Source of the DNA: Paguma larvata
Taxonomy: Eukaryota > Chordata > Mammalia > Carnivora > Viverridae
Length of the DNA: 64,000 nucleotides
Reading direction: 5' to 3'
Assembly: GCA_030068075.1 (NCBI GenBank)
Contig: CM057837.1
Location: forward strand, 20,739,691-20,803,690
This document shows positions 22,077 through 32,914 of this stretch, one piece after another. The notes under the pieces are model-generated. The model did not search any database, was not told the origin of the DNA, and saw nothing but the letters and a program-made list of their open reading frames with translations. The stretch's first letter is position 1; each line of letters begins with the position of its first letter. The position numbers and the translations under genes are program-made.

Positions 22077-22099
22077 CCCCCCCCCACACACACACACAC
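22077..22099. repeat. C-run followed by (CA)n microsatellite
   Basis: Nine C residues run directly into about seven CA units. It is a simple repeat with likely length variation. Confidence 0.9.
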
Positions 22100-22131
22100 G
22101 CAATAAGATGAGCGCCTACGAGACATCACAG

Positions 22132-22248
22132 ACAAACATGCGTTCCAGGTGGAAGAACAATCTGGGAAAAGAAAAACTTCAGAACTTTTAGAAGAAAATG
22201 CAGCTTGATACCCGTACGACCGGAGCCAGAGAGCTCTTAGGACACACA
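22132..22248 (+). repeat. Direct duplication, copy 2 (117 bp)
   Basis: Near-identical to 21384-21501, offset by 748 bp and in the same orientation. Identity is far higher than expected for two independent old L1 relics, so a later local duplication is implied. Confidence 0.95.
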
Positions 22249-22424
22249 GGGGACAGACAAGCAGGAAAATGAAATTTCGGGACATACTCCCATGTGAACA
22301 AAATTTTTAAAAAATTTGGACAGGAGTAGAGAGAACCAAAAAGAAGTGGAAAGGTGGGGACGGACGGGAGTAAATGAATACAACGCACAGGTAAAGACGA
22401 GGCATTACGGCTGACCTTCCGAAG

Positions 22425-22570
22425 CAGCTTTTCAGACTTCCTTGGGCACGAAAATCGCCCGGAGAGCTTTTTAAAAGGCAAGTCCTGCGGGAGCCGCTCT
22501 GGGGGCAGAGACGCCGCACTTCCAGCAAGGCCCCGGGGGAAATTCACCCTGCTGGGCCACGGATACAGCC
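22425..22570 (+). mobile_element. hAT-Charlie (MER5-like) DNA transposon relic
   Basis: 'CAGACTTCCTTGGGCACGAAAATCGCCCGGAGAGCTTTTTAAAA' resembles the MER5/MER58 phrase 'CAGACTTTAGCGTGCATCAGAATCACCTGGAGGGCTTGTTAAAA'. It is diverged and non-autonomous. Confidence 0.5.
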
Positions 22571-22901
22571 TGCCCGGCAAGGAAGTGAAGGACTCCTGCG
22601 GGGAAGTAAAAACAGAATAAACACCCCACGCTCAGCGTGGCAGAGGGTCTGAGCAGGTGACCCTCAGAGGAGAGAAATCGGGTGAGCACTAAACCCGCAT
22701 CAGCAAGGACGGGCTCTCTGCCCCAAGCCCACACCCACGACGGAAGCTTATTTCCTGCTCGGAGAGACCAGCCTGGTGGGAGGAGGGGCAAAGCTCTGGT
22801 CCTCACAGGCCCTAGAGGGTTCCGGGCTGCCGGAGGCTCTGCGGTGTTCGACCTGGGACTTCCGATGTTGCAGTCGGGAAAATGCCATTAAAACCGATAC
22901 T

Positions 22902-23120
22902 GGGGCGCCTGGGTGGCTCAGGTGGTTGAGTGTCCGACTTTGGCTCAGGTCATGATCTCACAGTTCGTGAGTTCGAGCTCCACGTCAGACTCCATGCTGA
23001 CAGCTCAGAGCCCGGAGCCTGCTTCAGATTCTGTGTCTCCCTCTCTCTCTGCCCCTCCCCTGCTCATGCTCTGTCCCTCAACAGTAAATAAACGTTAAAA
23101 GAAATTAAAAAAAAAAAAGA
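22902..23120 (+). mobile_element. CAN-SINE, full length
   Basis: GGGGCGCCTGGGTGGCTCAG head, ATGATCTCACAGTTCGTGAG and GTTCGAGCTCC B-box region, CT-rich block, A-rich tail. It is close to consensus. GATAC occurs on both flanks as a possible short duplication. Confidence 0.96.
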
Positions 23121-23224
23121 TACCATTTTACACTATCACATTGGCACAAAGAAAATACCGGGACCATTAACAGCACAACTCTGGGAGGCGCCGCTCCCAC
23201 CAAGAACATTCCCCCCTCCACCTC

Positions 23225-23440
23225 ACCACAGTCCTCATCTTGCTTGAAGTTTTCCCCCCCGCTAACATACTGTTTTATCCTGAGCAGACCATTGATTTAC
23301 TTGTTACTACTATTTATTGTCTTTCTTCCATCTCTGGACCATCAGCTCCCATAGGGCAAGAATACTGGTCTCTTAGGTTAAGCGCTAAATCCGTAGCATC
23401 CGCAGAGCCTGGCATACAGTAGGCGCTCGACAAGGATGTG
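23225..23440 (+). mobile_element. LINE/L2 3' end relic
   Basis: 'CATCAGCTCCCATAGGGCAAGAATACTGGTCTC' and 'CAGAGCCTGGCATACAGTAGGCGCTCGACAAGGATG' correspond to the L2 3' end (GCTCCTTGAGGGCAGGGACTG, GTGCCTGGCACATAGTAGGCGCTCAATAAATG). Confidence 0.65.
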
Positions 23441-23674
23441 CGGATGGAGAGGCTAACCTTCTCGTCTCCCCAGCCCAGAGCCCAGGCGCCAGGCCCATGA
23501 GGACAGGGGCCTCCGTGTGACCCTGCCCTCAGCCTTGGCTTCCTGTCCTTCCTCTCCTGCTCCCCACTCCCCAGTGTCTGTGGGAATAACCGACGACCGT
23601 TGTTGTTTCCAGCCTCTAAGGTTTTAGGTTTTGTTTTTCGTTTTTAAAGGCAGCTTATTAAAGGATGACTTAGA

Positions 23675-23900
23675 GGGACGCCTGGGGGGCTCAGTCTGCT
23701 AAGCAGACGACTTTGGCTCAGGTCACAGTCTCACGGTTCGTGGGTTCGAGCCCCACGCTGGGCTCTGTGCTGACAGCTCAGAGCCTGGAGCCTGCTTCAG
23801 ATTCCGTGTCTCCCTCTCTCTCTGCCCCTCCCCTGCTCATGCTCCTTCTCTCTCTCTCTCTCTCTCAAATATAAAACAAAACATAAAAAAATGTTTTAAA
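23675..23900 (+). mobile_element. CAN-SINE, full length
   Basis: GGGACGCCTGGGGGGCTCAG head, GGTTCGTGGGTTCGAGCCCC B-box region, a CT microsatellite at 23846-23867 and an A-rich tail. Confidence 0.95.
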
Positions 23901-23944
23901 GGGGAAAGGTCCAGAACAGAGTTGGTCCGGATAATTCCCCCAGT

Positions 23945-24110
23945 ATTCTCCATATCTAACAAGCATTTATTGAGCACCTGCGTGCCAGGCTCCGCTATGT
24001 GCCAGGCGCTGCGCCGGGTGCCGAGGATGTGGGGTGAACGGAAGCAGACACGGTCCCCCACCTAGTGGGGGCTCACATGTAAATACAAGGATCGCGCAAA
24101 ATTATATGAG
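23945..24110 (+). mobile_element. LINE/L2 fragment
   Basis: 'CATTTATTGAGCACCTGCGTGCCAGGC', 'ATGTGCCAGGCGCTG' and 'GGTCCCCCACCTAGTGGGGGCTCACA' match the common L2 text. Confidence 0.7.
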
Positions 24111-24630
24111 CATAGCCGTCCTGAAACCGTCTCTGACACGTGAATCGTCATGTTTTCTTGGACTCCATTGGTCGGGGCGGTGGAGGGTGGGGTTGGGGGT
24201 GGGAAACATTCTCCCATCCTGGTTATTTGCTATCAAGGTTACACATGTTCCGAGAATAGCTCATTTATGGTAAGAGTGGACCTTTCTGAAATAAACGCGC
24301 GGAAGGCAGAAACAGGCAAGACCACCAGGCGGGCCGTCCCCTCGAATAGCCTGTGACTTTAAAGCGGAGAACTAGACCTTCGGGTAAACCCACCAGCCTC
24401 GCCAATGCCGTCGGAGAGTCAGCCTGGAGGACACTCGCTTGAACACTGGCAATTTCAAACGCCCAGCTCGTGCTTCCCCTTCGGTGACTTTACGATTGGG
24501 AAAGGAGCCCACTGCCTTATAAATATTTCCCATTATGGAACTTTCTGGTAAGCTTCTAAAGCAATTTTAGATCTCAGCCAGGCCTCTTCTCCCTGCTGCC
24601 CAAGACAATATCTTCCAGGGCCGTCGCGCT
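24111..24630. other. Unique intergenic sequence
   Basis: No repeat or gene signal recognised. Confidence 0.4.
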
Positions 24631-25420
24631 GAAGCGACGGAGAGAAGAGAGAAATTAAGACAATTTCCTAGCATTCTGCTCGCATTTGCATGTGAATGCA
24701 GGCGGCCCCGCTGTGTGATGGATCGGAGATGCTGGAAACCCAGGGAAGCAAAGTTCACACCCAGGCGGGCGCTTCCCGCGTGCGTGGCGAGGGCGGCCGC
24801 AAAAACGGGGCAATCTCCTCCCAAGTATATGACTGAGGAGAATACGTACAGCACAGCCGAGACAGCGCAAATGTGTAATTATTGTGAAGATTTCGCAGAC
24901 GCATAAATATAATGATCTTCGGCTAAGTAAATTGCTAGCTACCAATGAAATAAATAGGGTCCCTTCAGAATTTGAAATAATTTGGAATGGTGGGTGGTGG
25001 GCAATGATTCACCTTAGCTGTTATCTCCGGCACAGTGAGGCGGAAGTGTGGCTGCCAACTCTGGTGCATCTACATTGTTCTTCATATCCTGGGGAGGGGG
25101 GAGGGGGAGTCAGGCCAGAGAGCTCTGGGCCCCGCCGCCTTGCACCCTCTTCTTCCGACGCGCAGCATGGCTCAGCGCCGGCGAGGACCAGCTCATATTG
25201 TTTAGTCCGGTAGGCGCCCCAGCCATAATATTTTCCCAAGAAACACGGATGCGTTTAAAGGTCAGGAGGATGCTGATTTGACGGAATAACAGAAATTCCT
25301 CTTTCTAGGAGTAAAACGGTGTACATGACTTGGTATAAAGGTTAAACTGTTTTTTGTGCACTGGATAGGTCAAAGATAGAAGACTTTAATACACAAAGTA
25401 TAATTACCTGTTTGGACAGA
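24631..25420. promoter_or_regulatory. Candidate conserved non-coding element
   Basis: No repeat signature. An octamer (POU) motif ATTTGCAT lies at 24684-24691 and AT-rich blocks alternate with CpG-containing ones (24720-24800, 25080-25190). The mixture resembles a regulatory island; conservation is untested. Confidence 0.25.
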
Positions 25421-25694
25421 CGGGGAGAGGCAGCCCGGGGTTTGCATTTTCGGAGAGATGCTCGAAAACTCAGCCATCTAGTCGCATCTCATCATTCTTG
25501 AATACATTTCGTTACGGGGGAAAAAATCCTACAAGGGCGGTCAGTCAGAAGGACTGTCTCTTTCTTACTCCTAGTTATACACCGGTTGGGATTCTAGAAA
25601 TTGAGTTTTAGGGCACTAATAGAGTCTAAGGATATTCTCAGATACAGAGTTCCTTCAGGGCCAATAAACTCCCAAGTACAAAAATTGTACAGTA

Positions 25695-25869
25695 GGTTCT
25701 GGGCATAATCTCACCATGTGTGAGTTCAAGCCCCCATGGGGCTCTGTGCTGACAGCTCAGAGCCTGGAACCTGCTTCAGATCCTGTGTCTCCCTCTCTCT
25801 CTGCCCCACCTCAGCTCACACTGTCTCTCTCTCTCTCAAAAATAAACTTAAAAAACAAAAATAAAAAGA
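25695..25869 (+). mobile_element. CAN-SINE, 5'-truncated
   Basis: Begins within the tRNA part (GGGCATAATCTCACCATGTGTGAG), continues through CAAGCCCCCATGGGGCTCTG, the CT block and an A-rich tail. The GGGGCGCC head is missing. Confidence 0.92.
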
Positions 25870-26019
25870 AGCTTGGTAAGATGAATGAATTGAATACATC
25901 TTTTTTTTTAAGGTACCAAGTTGGTTTTGATAGATAAGGAGAAAGATAGAGTGTTGTTTTTGTTTTTTGTTTTTGTAACTAGAACGTAAAATAAGACCCA
26001 TCTTGGACCCGGAGAGTCT

Positions 26020-26150
26020 CCTTCATTCATTCCTTCATTCAACAAAAAATGTATTAAGCACTCACCCATCACTGCCGTATGCTGGATACGGAGATGACCT
26101 GGAAGACCCGGTCCCACCTCAGAATTTGGTCTGGGAGAAAATCAAGTGAG
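26020..26150 (+). mobile_element. LINE/L2 fragment
   Basis: 'TTCATTCATTCCTTCATTCAACAAAAAATGTATTAAGCACTCACC' resembles the L2/MIR-type 'TTCATTCAACAAATATTTATTGAGCACCTAC'. It ends at the CpG island border. Confidence 0.5.
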
Positions 26151-26715
26151 AGGTGGACACGGGAGGGGAAGGAACGCAGCGCGGCCTGGCCGAGCACCTG
26201 GGCCGCCCACCCCGTGCGCTTCGCCCCCAGTTCCCGCACTGGGCAACCCCAGCACATCGACCCGGGTCCCGGGCTTTCCAGGCGCCACCAGAGACCTGCC
26301 AGGCGCAGCGCGTCCCCCCACCCACCCCCCGGGGGGCCCCCCGTTCTCACTACGCTGCGCGCTGCGTGCTCTGCGTCCCCTGGCCCCAGCAGCGCCCCCC
26401 TTTCCGCCCACTCTTCCCTGGGGTCCTGCTCTCGGGTGGTCTCCCAGGCTGGGCGGAGGGAGGGGACTGCGGTTTTCAACCCTCGGATGTGGCGGGGAGC
26501 CGCGGATACGCCGTCCTTTCAAGAGGAAGGAGGAGAGGAGGCCTGCCCCGCAGCCCAAAGCCCGCGCGCCCCCGCGGTGGGCCGAGGTCCAAGCAGGTGG
26601 CCCCGCGCCCCCTCTCCCCCCCCAGAACCCGCCTCCGCAGCTGCCGCGCTCCGGCCGCGGCTTAGCGGGTCCTCAGTTGGGCTGTGAGCCTCGTGGCCAC
26701 ATTTTAGAGGCAGGA
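26140..26715. promoter_or_regulatory. CpG island
   Basis: About 570 bp of dense CpG and very high GC with no repeat signature, beginning near GGAACGCAGCGCGGCC. Long overlapping frames (26079-26687, 26146-27021 and 26153-26665 plus; 26069-26479 and 26142-26558 minus) are the expected stop-poor shadows. Such islands usually mark promoters, so an unrecognised first exon or non-coding RNA start is possible, but no splice-linked coding exon can be read. Confidence 0.65.
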
Positions 26716-27365
26716 ACGATGGCACAGCCCCATCGGTGCACAGGCTGCAGTCGGAGTGTTAATGTGTTTGGGGGCCGCAAAAGCCCTGAGGGCGCAGGGG
26801 CGGTGCGGCTGGGAGGAGGGGGGAACGGAGGTGGGAGCCAAGGGAGAGTAGAGGGCAGGACTGCGGGCTCCGCAGAGCAAGGAGGGGTGGAGGGGAGCGG
26901 TGGGGGGAGTGGAATTGGGGGGGGGCAAGGGCGAGATCAGAGGCAGAGAGGTGGGCGGACCCTGGACGCTAGGGAGGGTGGGCCGGGGAGGGGGTGGGGG
27001 AGCCCGAGGGCTTTCCTGTGAGCAGCGGCCTCCCCCAGGTTTCCGGCGTGGGGGATGGGCCGGGGGATCCTTGGCGGTCGGAGAAGTCCAAGCGGAAACC
27101 GGCTCCTTCTGGAGCGTCTAAGGGGTGGGGGACGGTGGGGAGGGTGGTACTTTTATTTAAGCCCTCGTAGTTGGAGGGGGCTGGGGGCTGAGAACGGAAG
27201 ACCGCCAGGCCTTACCCTTTCGGCGGTCCTTGAGCTTGAGAAGTTGTCCCAGGTTGGGCCACATTTGGCCCCGCGGTGGGGCTCCCGGGCCCGGAAACTC
27301 GGCGCGCCTCGCTGACCCCACGCCGCGCCAAGCGCTCATTGGCGCCGCATACAAGGGGTGCATTT
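26716..27365. promoter_or_regulatory. G-rich shoulder of the CpG island
   Basis: G-run-rich DNA with many GGG tracts (26800-27000) and renewed CpGs at 27190-27350. An ATTGG (inverted CCAAT) at 27338-27342 sits beside GGCGCCGC. It could belong to the same promoter-like domain and has G-quadruplex potential. Confidence 0.4.
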
Positions 27366-27534
27366 TGAACAGGCATTTCCTTGGAAAGGATAAAAATGTG
27401 AATATTTAAAGACGGAATGAAATCCTATACAGCGTGGAAATAGAAACAAGAATGAAAACACCAGGCAGACAGAGGTCGGGGAGGAACGCAGGCTGATCCC
27501 CGCACCTCTGCGCCTGTGCACCTGCTTGGCCACC

Positions 27535-27625
27535 CGGCCCCTCCTCCTTTTCTTCTCTGTCCCTCCGCGGAGCGTCCACGGGCAGAGAGCAAGCACTCAG
27601 CGTGTTTGACGAGTGAATGAACGAT
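27535..27625 (+). mobile_element. L2-like 3' end scrap
   Basis: 'GGGCAGAGAGCAAGCACTCAGCGTGTTTGACGAGTGAATGAACG' resembles the L2 end '..AGGCACTCAATAAATGTTTGTTGAATGAATGAA'. It is weak. Confidence 0.4.
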
Positions 27626-28145
27626 TCAAAGTGGAGTCGGAGCGATGGAACGCCCCGCCGGGGAGCACGAATTCCAGGGGGGAGGGGGCTTCCAGAGATG
27701 GGGGCTTCACTGGGAGCCTGGGCGCTGACTTCTAAAAGGCAGATAGGAGATAACCAGGGGCAGGAAGATGTAGGGTTGAGGCCAGGGACTGAGGCTAACA
27801 TGTGGCAGGGAGGGGGCGTGGGGCAGCCCGGAGCCCCAAATTCCTGTTGGAGCCATGGACAGTGGCAGCGTCTGGGAGCAGTGAGGACCATCTTTTTCCA
27901 GCATCTTCTAAACCAAGCTGGCAAGCTGGTGAGCCCCATTGTGCATAGGTAATAAGTCAGCCGGAAACAAATGTCATGATTCACGTGTCAAGGCTAATGT
28001 CTAGCTAATATCCCCCAGCAGGGATGAGCAATTACAAATTCCTGAATTATCTTCTCTGTCTGTACCTCAAACAAACAAGCAATCATCTGTTTCCTTAGCT
28101 CACCTTCCGCGGGTGACGGGGCTGAAAGGCTGACGGCAAGCCTCC
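27626..28145. other. Unique intergenic sequence
   Basis: No repeat or gene recognised. A 192-codon minus-strand frame spanning 27406-27984 crosses the L2-like scrap and shows no family motif. Confidence 0.4.
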
Positions 28146-28149
28146 CAGG

Positions 28150-28340
28150 GGGAGACGTGGCCTGCCACTTCCTGGCTGCGCGGCCTGGAGAGGCTCCTGG
28201 GAAGTCCCCATCTCATAATTGTTAGTTTCTAAAACAACGCGCTTGTCTCGTAGGTGACTGTGAAGATTAAAGATGACTCTTGATGCGAAGTTTCTTACCC
28301 CTAGTGAGCACACAGTAAGTGCTGGCTATTGTTATTAACT
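28150..28340 (+). mobile_element. MIR SINE relic
   Basis: 'CCACTTCCTGGCTGCGCGGCC', 'TAGGTGACTGTGAAGATTAAAGATG' and 'AGTGAGCACACAGTAAGTGCTGGCTATTGTTATTAAC' follow the MIR consensus through its 3' end. Confidence 0.75.
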
Positions 28341-28586
28341 GAGAATCAAACCCAAAATATTAGGATGTGGGCATTAATAGAAGTATGCTTAGATTTCACC
28401 AATATGTTTAATTTTCCCAATTCTTCTGTTTCAACCAGACAGCCAAATTGAATCAACACTTAGACGTGCCAGCTCCCCTGGCCAAATGAGAAAGCTAAAA
28501 CAGAATTGCTTTGGGACTTGGCAAAGACATTGTCGTCTTTAACAATTGCTCGCACTGGCTGAGGTCATCAGCCAGGCTTTTATTTT

Positions 28587-28802
28587 CTTCCCTAAGTTTT
28601 AATTTAAATACTAGTTAGTGAACATGCATGGTAAAATCAGTTTCAGGTGTAGAATTCAGTGATTCGTCACTTCCCTACAACCCCCAGTGCTCGTCACAAG
28701 TGCCCGCCTCAGTGCCCACCACCCATGTAGCCCGCCCCCCACGTACCTCCCTCCATGAACCCTCAGCTTGCTCTCTTTAGTTAAGAGTCTCTTATGGTTT
28801 GC

Positions 28803-28839
<37 letters not shown>

Positions 28840-28874
28840 CCCTTACCTGTGTTCATCTGTTTTGTTTCTTACAG
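28587..28874 (-). mobile_element. L1 3'UTR fragment, antisense
   Basis: 'AGTTTTAATTTAAATACTAGTTAGTGAACATGCATGGTAAAATCAGTTTCAGGTGTAGAATTCAGTGATTCGTCACTTCCCTACAACCCCCAGTGCTC' is the reverse complement of a carnivore L1 3' region. It carries a CT microsatellite at 28805-28833. Confidence 0.8.
28805..28833. repeat. (CT)n microsatellite
   Basis: About 14 uninterrupted CT units inside the L1 3'UTR relic. Confidence 0.95.
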
Positions 28875-29273
28875 GCTTCTGCTATTAGTACGGTTTTAGG
28901 TCAGACCCGAACAGAAATTCGGCATCTTCTAGGTACAAAATCAAACGTTGCTTTCCTATAGTCGGTGCCTCACGCGCCCTTGGTAGGCTGATGAGATGAT
29001 GCCACAAGAGTTTCCAGGTCCTTCCGTGGGGCTGCGTTGAGGAACGGGGTGATGTGTGTTTAGCGTAGAGCCGGGAGCCTGCGCTGCCCTCTGCAGCACC
29101 GTAATGCAAAGGCGGTCGCATTGAGGGTTGTCACCGGGCGTCTGGGCATCACGGGGTGGCCTGGGCAGGCTCCTTGGCTGCTGTGGCCCTTGGTTTCCAT
29201 GAGTGCAGAATACGGCTTAGATGTGAGCACTGCCTTTACGTCATTCAGGTGGGGATAGAAACTCACCCAGAGT

Positions 29274-29494
29274 GGGGCTCCTGGGTGGCTCAGGCAGTTA
29301 AGTGTCAGACGTCGGCTCAGGTCATGAAATCATGGTTTGTGGGTTCAAGCCCCGTGTCGGGCTCTGTGCTGACAGCTCAGAGCCTGGCGCCTGCTTCAGA
29401 TTCTGTGTGTCCCCCTCTCTCTCTGCCCCTCCCCTGCTCGCTGTCTTTCTCTCAAAAATAAACATTAAAAAAAATTTAAAAAAGAAAAAGAAAA
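29274..29494 (+). mobile_element. CAN-SINE, full length with imperfect TSD
   Basis: GGGGCTCCTGGGTGGCTCAG head, GTTCAAGCCCCGTGTCGGGC, CT block and an A-rich (AAAAAG)n tail. The flanks AGAAACTCACCCAGAG (29257-29272) and AGAAACACCCACAGCAG (29495 onward) form an imperfect target-site duplication. Confidence 0.95.
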
Positions 29495-29511
29495 AGAAAC
29501 ACCCACAGCAG

Positions 29512-30480
29512 TAACTGGAGTAAAGCACGGTCCTCTCTGAGTATAGCTAGGAGAGCTCACGGATCCGCGGGGCCCGGAGAGCAGCTGTCACAGGAGCGGG
29601 GGAAGGTGGTGGGACAGCCGGGCCATCGTTCCGGGGACTCATCTCCATCTCTTTCCGCATCTCCCCAGATCTTGTGCTTCCCTCCCTCAGGTTCCCAGTC
29701 TCTGTCATCAGCCCCCCATGGCCCGTCGCCCACCCCTGGGCCTCGAGCCCCACAGCAGCTGCCCTGTCTCTTACTTTCCCACGCTGGCCCCTTGAGAAAA
29801 GAGTCGGAATGGCCCCGTTCATCTTCTCAAGCAGACGACACGGGTCCATGTGACCGACGAGCCTGTGGACGGACTCCCCTGAGATCAATGGCCAGGCTGT
29901 GGGCCAGTCAGCGGTGGCCCAGGGTAGGGAGGGGAGGACGCCCTGTCCTCAGCAGGCCTGCGAGTGGGGACTGTCCACTGGGCAGGCAAGCAGTACAGAA
30001 CCCGCCCAGAAATAACCGAAGACCAGGCCTGCGTTCATGGCCTGTCTACCCTCACTCCCTACCTGCTTCCCACCTGCCCAAAGGTGTTGACACTTGGGAG
30101 AAGCCTGTCGTCTTCCCTCTCCTTGGCCCCCTGGACCAGCAATGACAGGCGCACAGTCCCCGTGTCCTGTGCTGTCGCCATGCCCAAACTTAGAGTGACC
30201 GGAGGGGAGCGCCAGGGAACTGCTGAGAGGGGGTGGCCGTGTCTAGAAGCCCTCGGAAGGTCGGAAAGACAAAGTGTGCTGCCTGCCTGCCTTCCTCTCT
30301 GCCTCCCCCTTTGTTCCAGTTTCTCCCCTGGCCTCCCGTTCCTTCCGCCCACAGACAGTGACCAAGAACCTGTGGTGCACCAGTTCCTATGTTGGCCGGC
30401 GAAGATGCCGCGGTCTTTCCCACCCTCTCGAGGCTGCGAAGCTATTTCTTTCCAGGAAGTAAGGACACAATTACGATACA
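29512..30480. other. Unique intergenic sequence
   Basis: No recognised repeat. GC-rich with frames such as 29606-30145 and 29964-30500 in different phases that lack protein motifs. Confidence 0.4.
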
Positions 30481-30483
30481 GCG

Positions 30484-30655
30484 GCGGTTTGCAAACGTGA
30501 GCTGAGCAGCACGAACCCTGGAGGGCTGGTCGGAGCCCTGACTGCCGGGGCCCCCACCCCAGAGTTTCTGATTCAGGAAGTCAGAGGGGGCGGGAGAGCC
30601 TACGTTCCTAACAGGCTCCCAGGTGCTGCTGCCCGTCCAGGGACCAGGGCCGGGT
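30484..30655 (+). mobile_element. MER5A (hAT-Charlie) DNA transposon
   Basis: 'ACCCTGGAGGGCTGGTCGGAGCCCTGACTGCCGGGGCCCCCACCCCAGAGTTTCTGATTCAGGAAGTC..' and 'CCTAACAGGCTCCCAGGTGCTGCTGCCCGTCCAGGGACCAG' track MER5A. It is non-autonomous and ancient, with CpG gains over consensus. Confidence 0.85.
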
Positions 30656-30864
30656 AAGCACGGTGCAGGAGCGGCACTTAAACCCACCTGCTAGGAAGTG
30701 GGGGGAGGGGGTCAGGACAGGCTGGTCCCTCCCGGCCACCCACCGAGTCCCCAAGGTGGAGGGAGGGGCCAGGGGAAGAGGAGTGGGAAGGGCTGCAGGT
30801 GTAGAGGCCCTCCTGTGAGCGGGGGTCCGGAGGGGGGTGGGAAAGCCTGTCACCCCGGGTGCAA

Positions 30865-31330
30865 GGTGGGCGGCGTGATGATGCTGGAGAGCACAGCAGA
30901 GGCCAGATCGCAGAGGGACCCCGAAACCACTCGAGGGCACGCTGCTGAGGGGTTTCAGGCGGTGGTGGGGAGGCAAGTCAGATTTATGTTAAGGACAAGT
31001 GCTTTGGCTGGAGTGTAGACAATACCAGAGAAAAGTAGGAAGCCATTATAACAACCCGGGCTGGAGGCAGGGCGGTGGCCTTGGCGCGGACAGGACACCG
31101 AGTTGACAGGATTTGGATGTGGGGGGGGTGAGGGGAGAGAGGAGTCTGGGGTGACCCCGGGACACTAAGGGACCTATAGCCAAGTACATGTGTGTTCGGG
31201 GAGGGAAGCAGCAGAGAAAACAGCACTCCCCAGCGGGTTTCTGGGGAGGGGCTCAGGCGTGCCGGGCAAGACCCTCACCCGAAGAGAGGAATTAATGATG
31301 AGGACGTCAGGGCGCGTTAGGGCGCCGACG
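30865..31330 (+). mobile_element. LINE/L2 fragment
   Basis: 'GCCAGATCGCAGAGGGACC', 'GGAAGCCATTATAACAACCCGGGCTGGAG', 'GACAGGATTTGGATGTGG..' and 'AGAGAGGAGTCTGGGGTGACCCCGGG' fall in L2 order. Confidence 0.65.
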
Positions 31331-32470
31331 CCAGGGATGAGAGCAGCTCCTAGGAAAAGTCCAGAACGTGGCACAGACGGACGTGCCTGCTTCTGACCCT
31401 CTTCAGGTGCATTCTCTCAGCGGGTCGAATTCCTGTCTTCTGTCCCTACCTGGTGGGATCTAGCGGCCCCCTGTCACCCCGCGTTATTATCTTATAGTCT
31501 TGCTGGACCGTGGGTTCAAAGTCCTTCATGAGAATCGGATTGGCCAACCTTGGGTAGGGTGGCCAGATGTAGCAAATAAAAATAAAGGACGCCTAAATAT
31601 TGCGTGGTGACACTTATACTACAAGGTGAGCCACTGTTTATCTGGAATTCAGACCTGGCTGGGGTCTGGCATTTTTCTGGCAATCTTGACCTGGACCACA
31701 CATTCCCCCTTAGGTCAGCCAGTTATGGCAGAGGGAGCAGGGGACGGTGGCTGCTGGGGGCACCCAACAGAGAGGGTCCGAGCAGATGCCCCAAGGTGCG
31801 GGGGTGTTCTCAGCTTAGTCCTGCCCTGCAGCCTGTGGAGATACCTACCCCTGAGTGCTGGGGTCTCAGGGGGAGGGGACAGCCCAGAGTCAGGAATGCA
31901 GGGGGAGTGAGTTCCTAGAAATCCTGGCCGCGTGCCCTCAGACCAAGCTCAGGCAGGACTCTGAGACGGATGGAAGGGAGGCTCAGTTGAGGGTGAGAGT
32001 AGGGGGGTGAGGTGGCTACTGGGCCGGTCACAGGTGCAGGCCCGGTCGAAGTTCAGGTGCAGGGACCCAGACACATCGGCTCACTGGGCCGGGCGCTGGT
32101 TTGGGGACGGTGTTGTGCTGTCCGGTCTGCCTCTCCTGGGGGATGCTTGGGGCAGGACCAGTGCCACTCCTGTGTATATTCTGGCACAGTGCCCAGCTCT
32201 GAGTGGGGGCTCATTTGTGTTTGCTGCCTAAGTAAATTGGACCCACGCCCGGTTTCCTGAACTGGGCTAGGGACGGCAGGACCGGGTCACATGACAAATC
32301 CCAGACGAGGGGCTGAAGCTTTACATGTCCCTTCTGCCTCAGGTCAGCACGGGTCCTGGGGTCTGGAGCGGGGCCGAGCCGGGGGTGTGGGGGTGTCTCT
32401 GTATCACAGCTCCCTTCAAGGAGGGCTGTGGTGGCCAGGGAACCAGGGAAAGCCCCCCCTGAGGCGTCCT
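31331..32470. other. Unique intergenic sequence
   Basis: No repeat or gene recognised. Short overlapping frames only (for example 31604-31918 and 32007-32231). Confidence 0.4.
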
Positions 32471-32479
32471 TAGGGACCT

Positions 32480-32560
32480 CCTAGGTTTACGGATGGGGAA
32501 ACTGAGGCTCAGGGAGGGCGAGCCACTTATGAAAGATCACAACTAGGACCTACTGACACT
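32480..32560 (-). mobile_element. MIR relic, antisense
   Basis: 'TTTACGGATGGGGAAACTGAGGCTCAGGGAGGGCGAGCCACTTATGAAAGATCACAACTAGGACC' is the reverse complement of the MIR core. Confidence 0.75.
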
Positions 32561-32914
32561 TTTGGAGCCTCTAAACGGCCCCCATCCCAAAATATTGAGC
32601 TACAAAGTGGAGATTTTACTGCAGCGTTATCTAGCAAGTAGCTCGAAGCCATGACATGTTACCGGTTTTGGTGAGATATGTGGCCCTTGGAGCAAGGAAC
32701 CTCGGTGCACTGATGACCCATCTTTCCCCGAGCAGACGGCCACTTTCTGTTTGCTACTTATCCATGTCCCCTTGTGTCTGTGGAACTAGAGAACACATGT
32801 AATGAAAAACTCATCTCTTGAAGAACTTGTCCTGGAAGGAAACACAGAAACAAGGTCAAAACTCAAAAATGAACAGGGATGAGCGTGAACAGAAGCCACA
32901 CAGAGGAGAAACTT
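32561..32914. other. Unique intergenic sequence
   Basis: No repeat or gene recognised between the MIR relic and the TTCTAGAA array. Confidence 0.4.

Noticed and set aside
26146..27021. 291-codon open frame
   Set aside because: It lies in a CpG island with several equally long overlapping frames on both strands. It is rich in Gly, Pro, Arg and Ala as expected from GC-rich DNA, with no domain or splice context.
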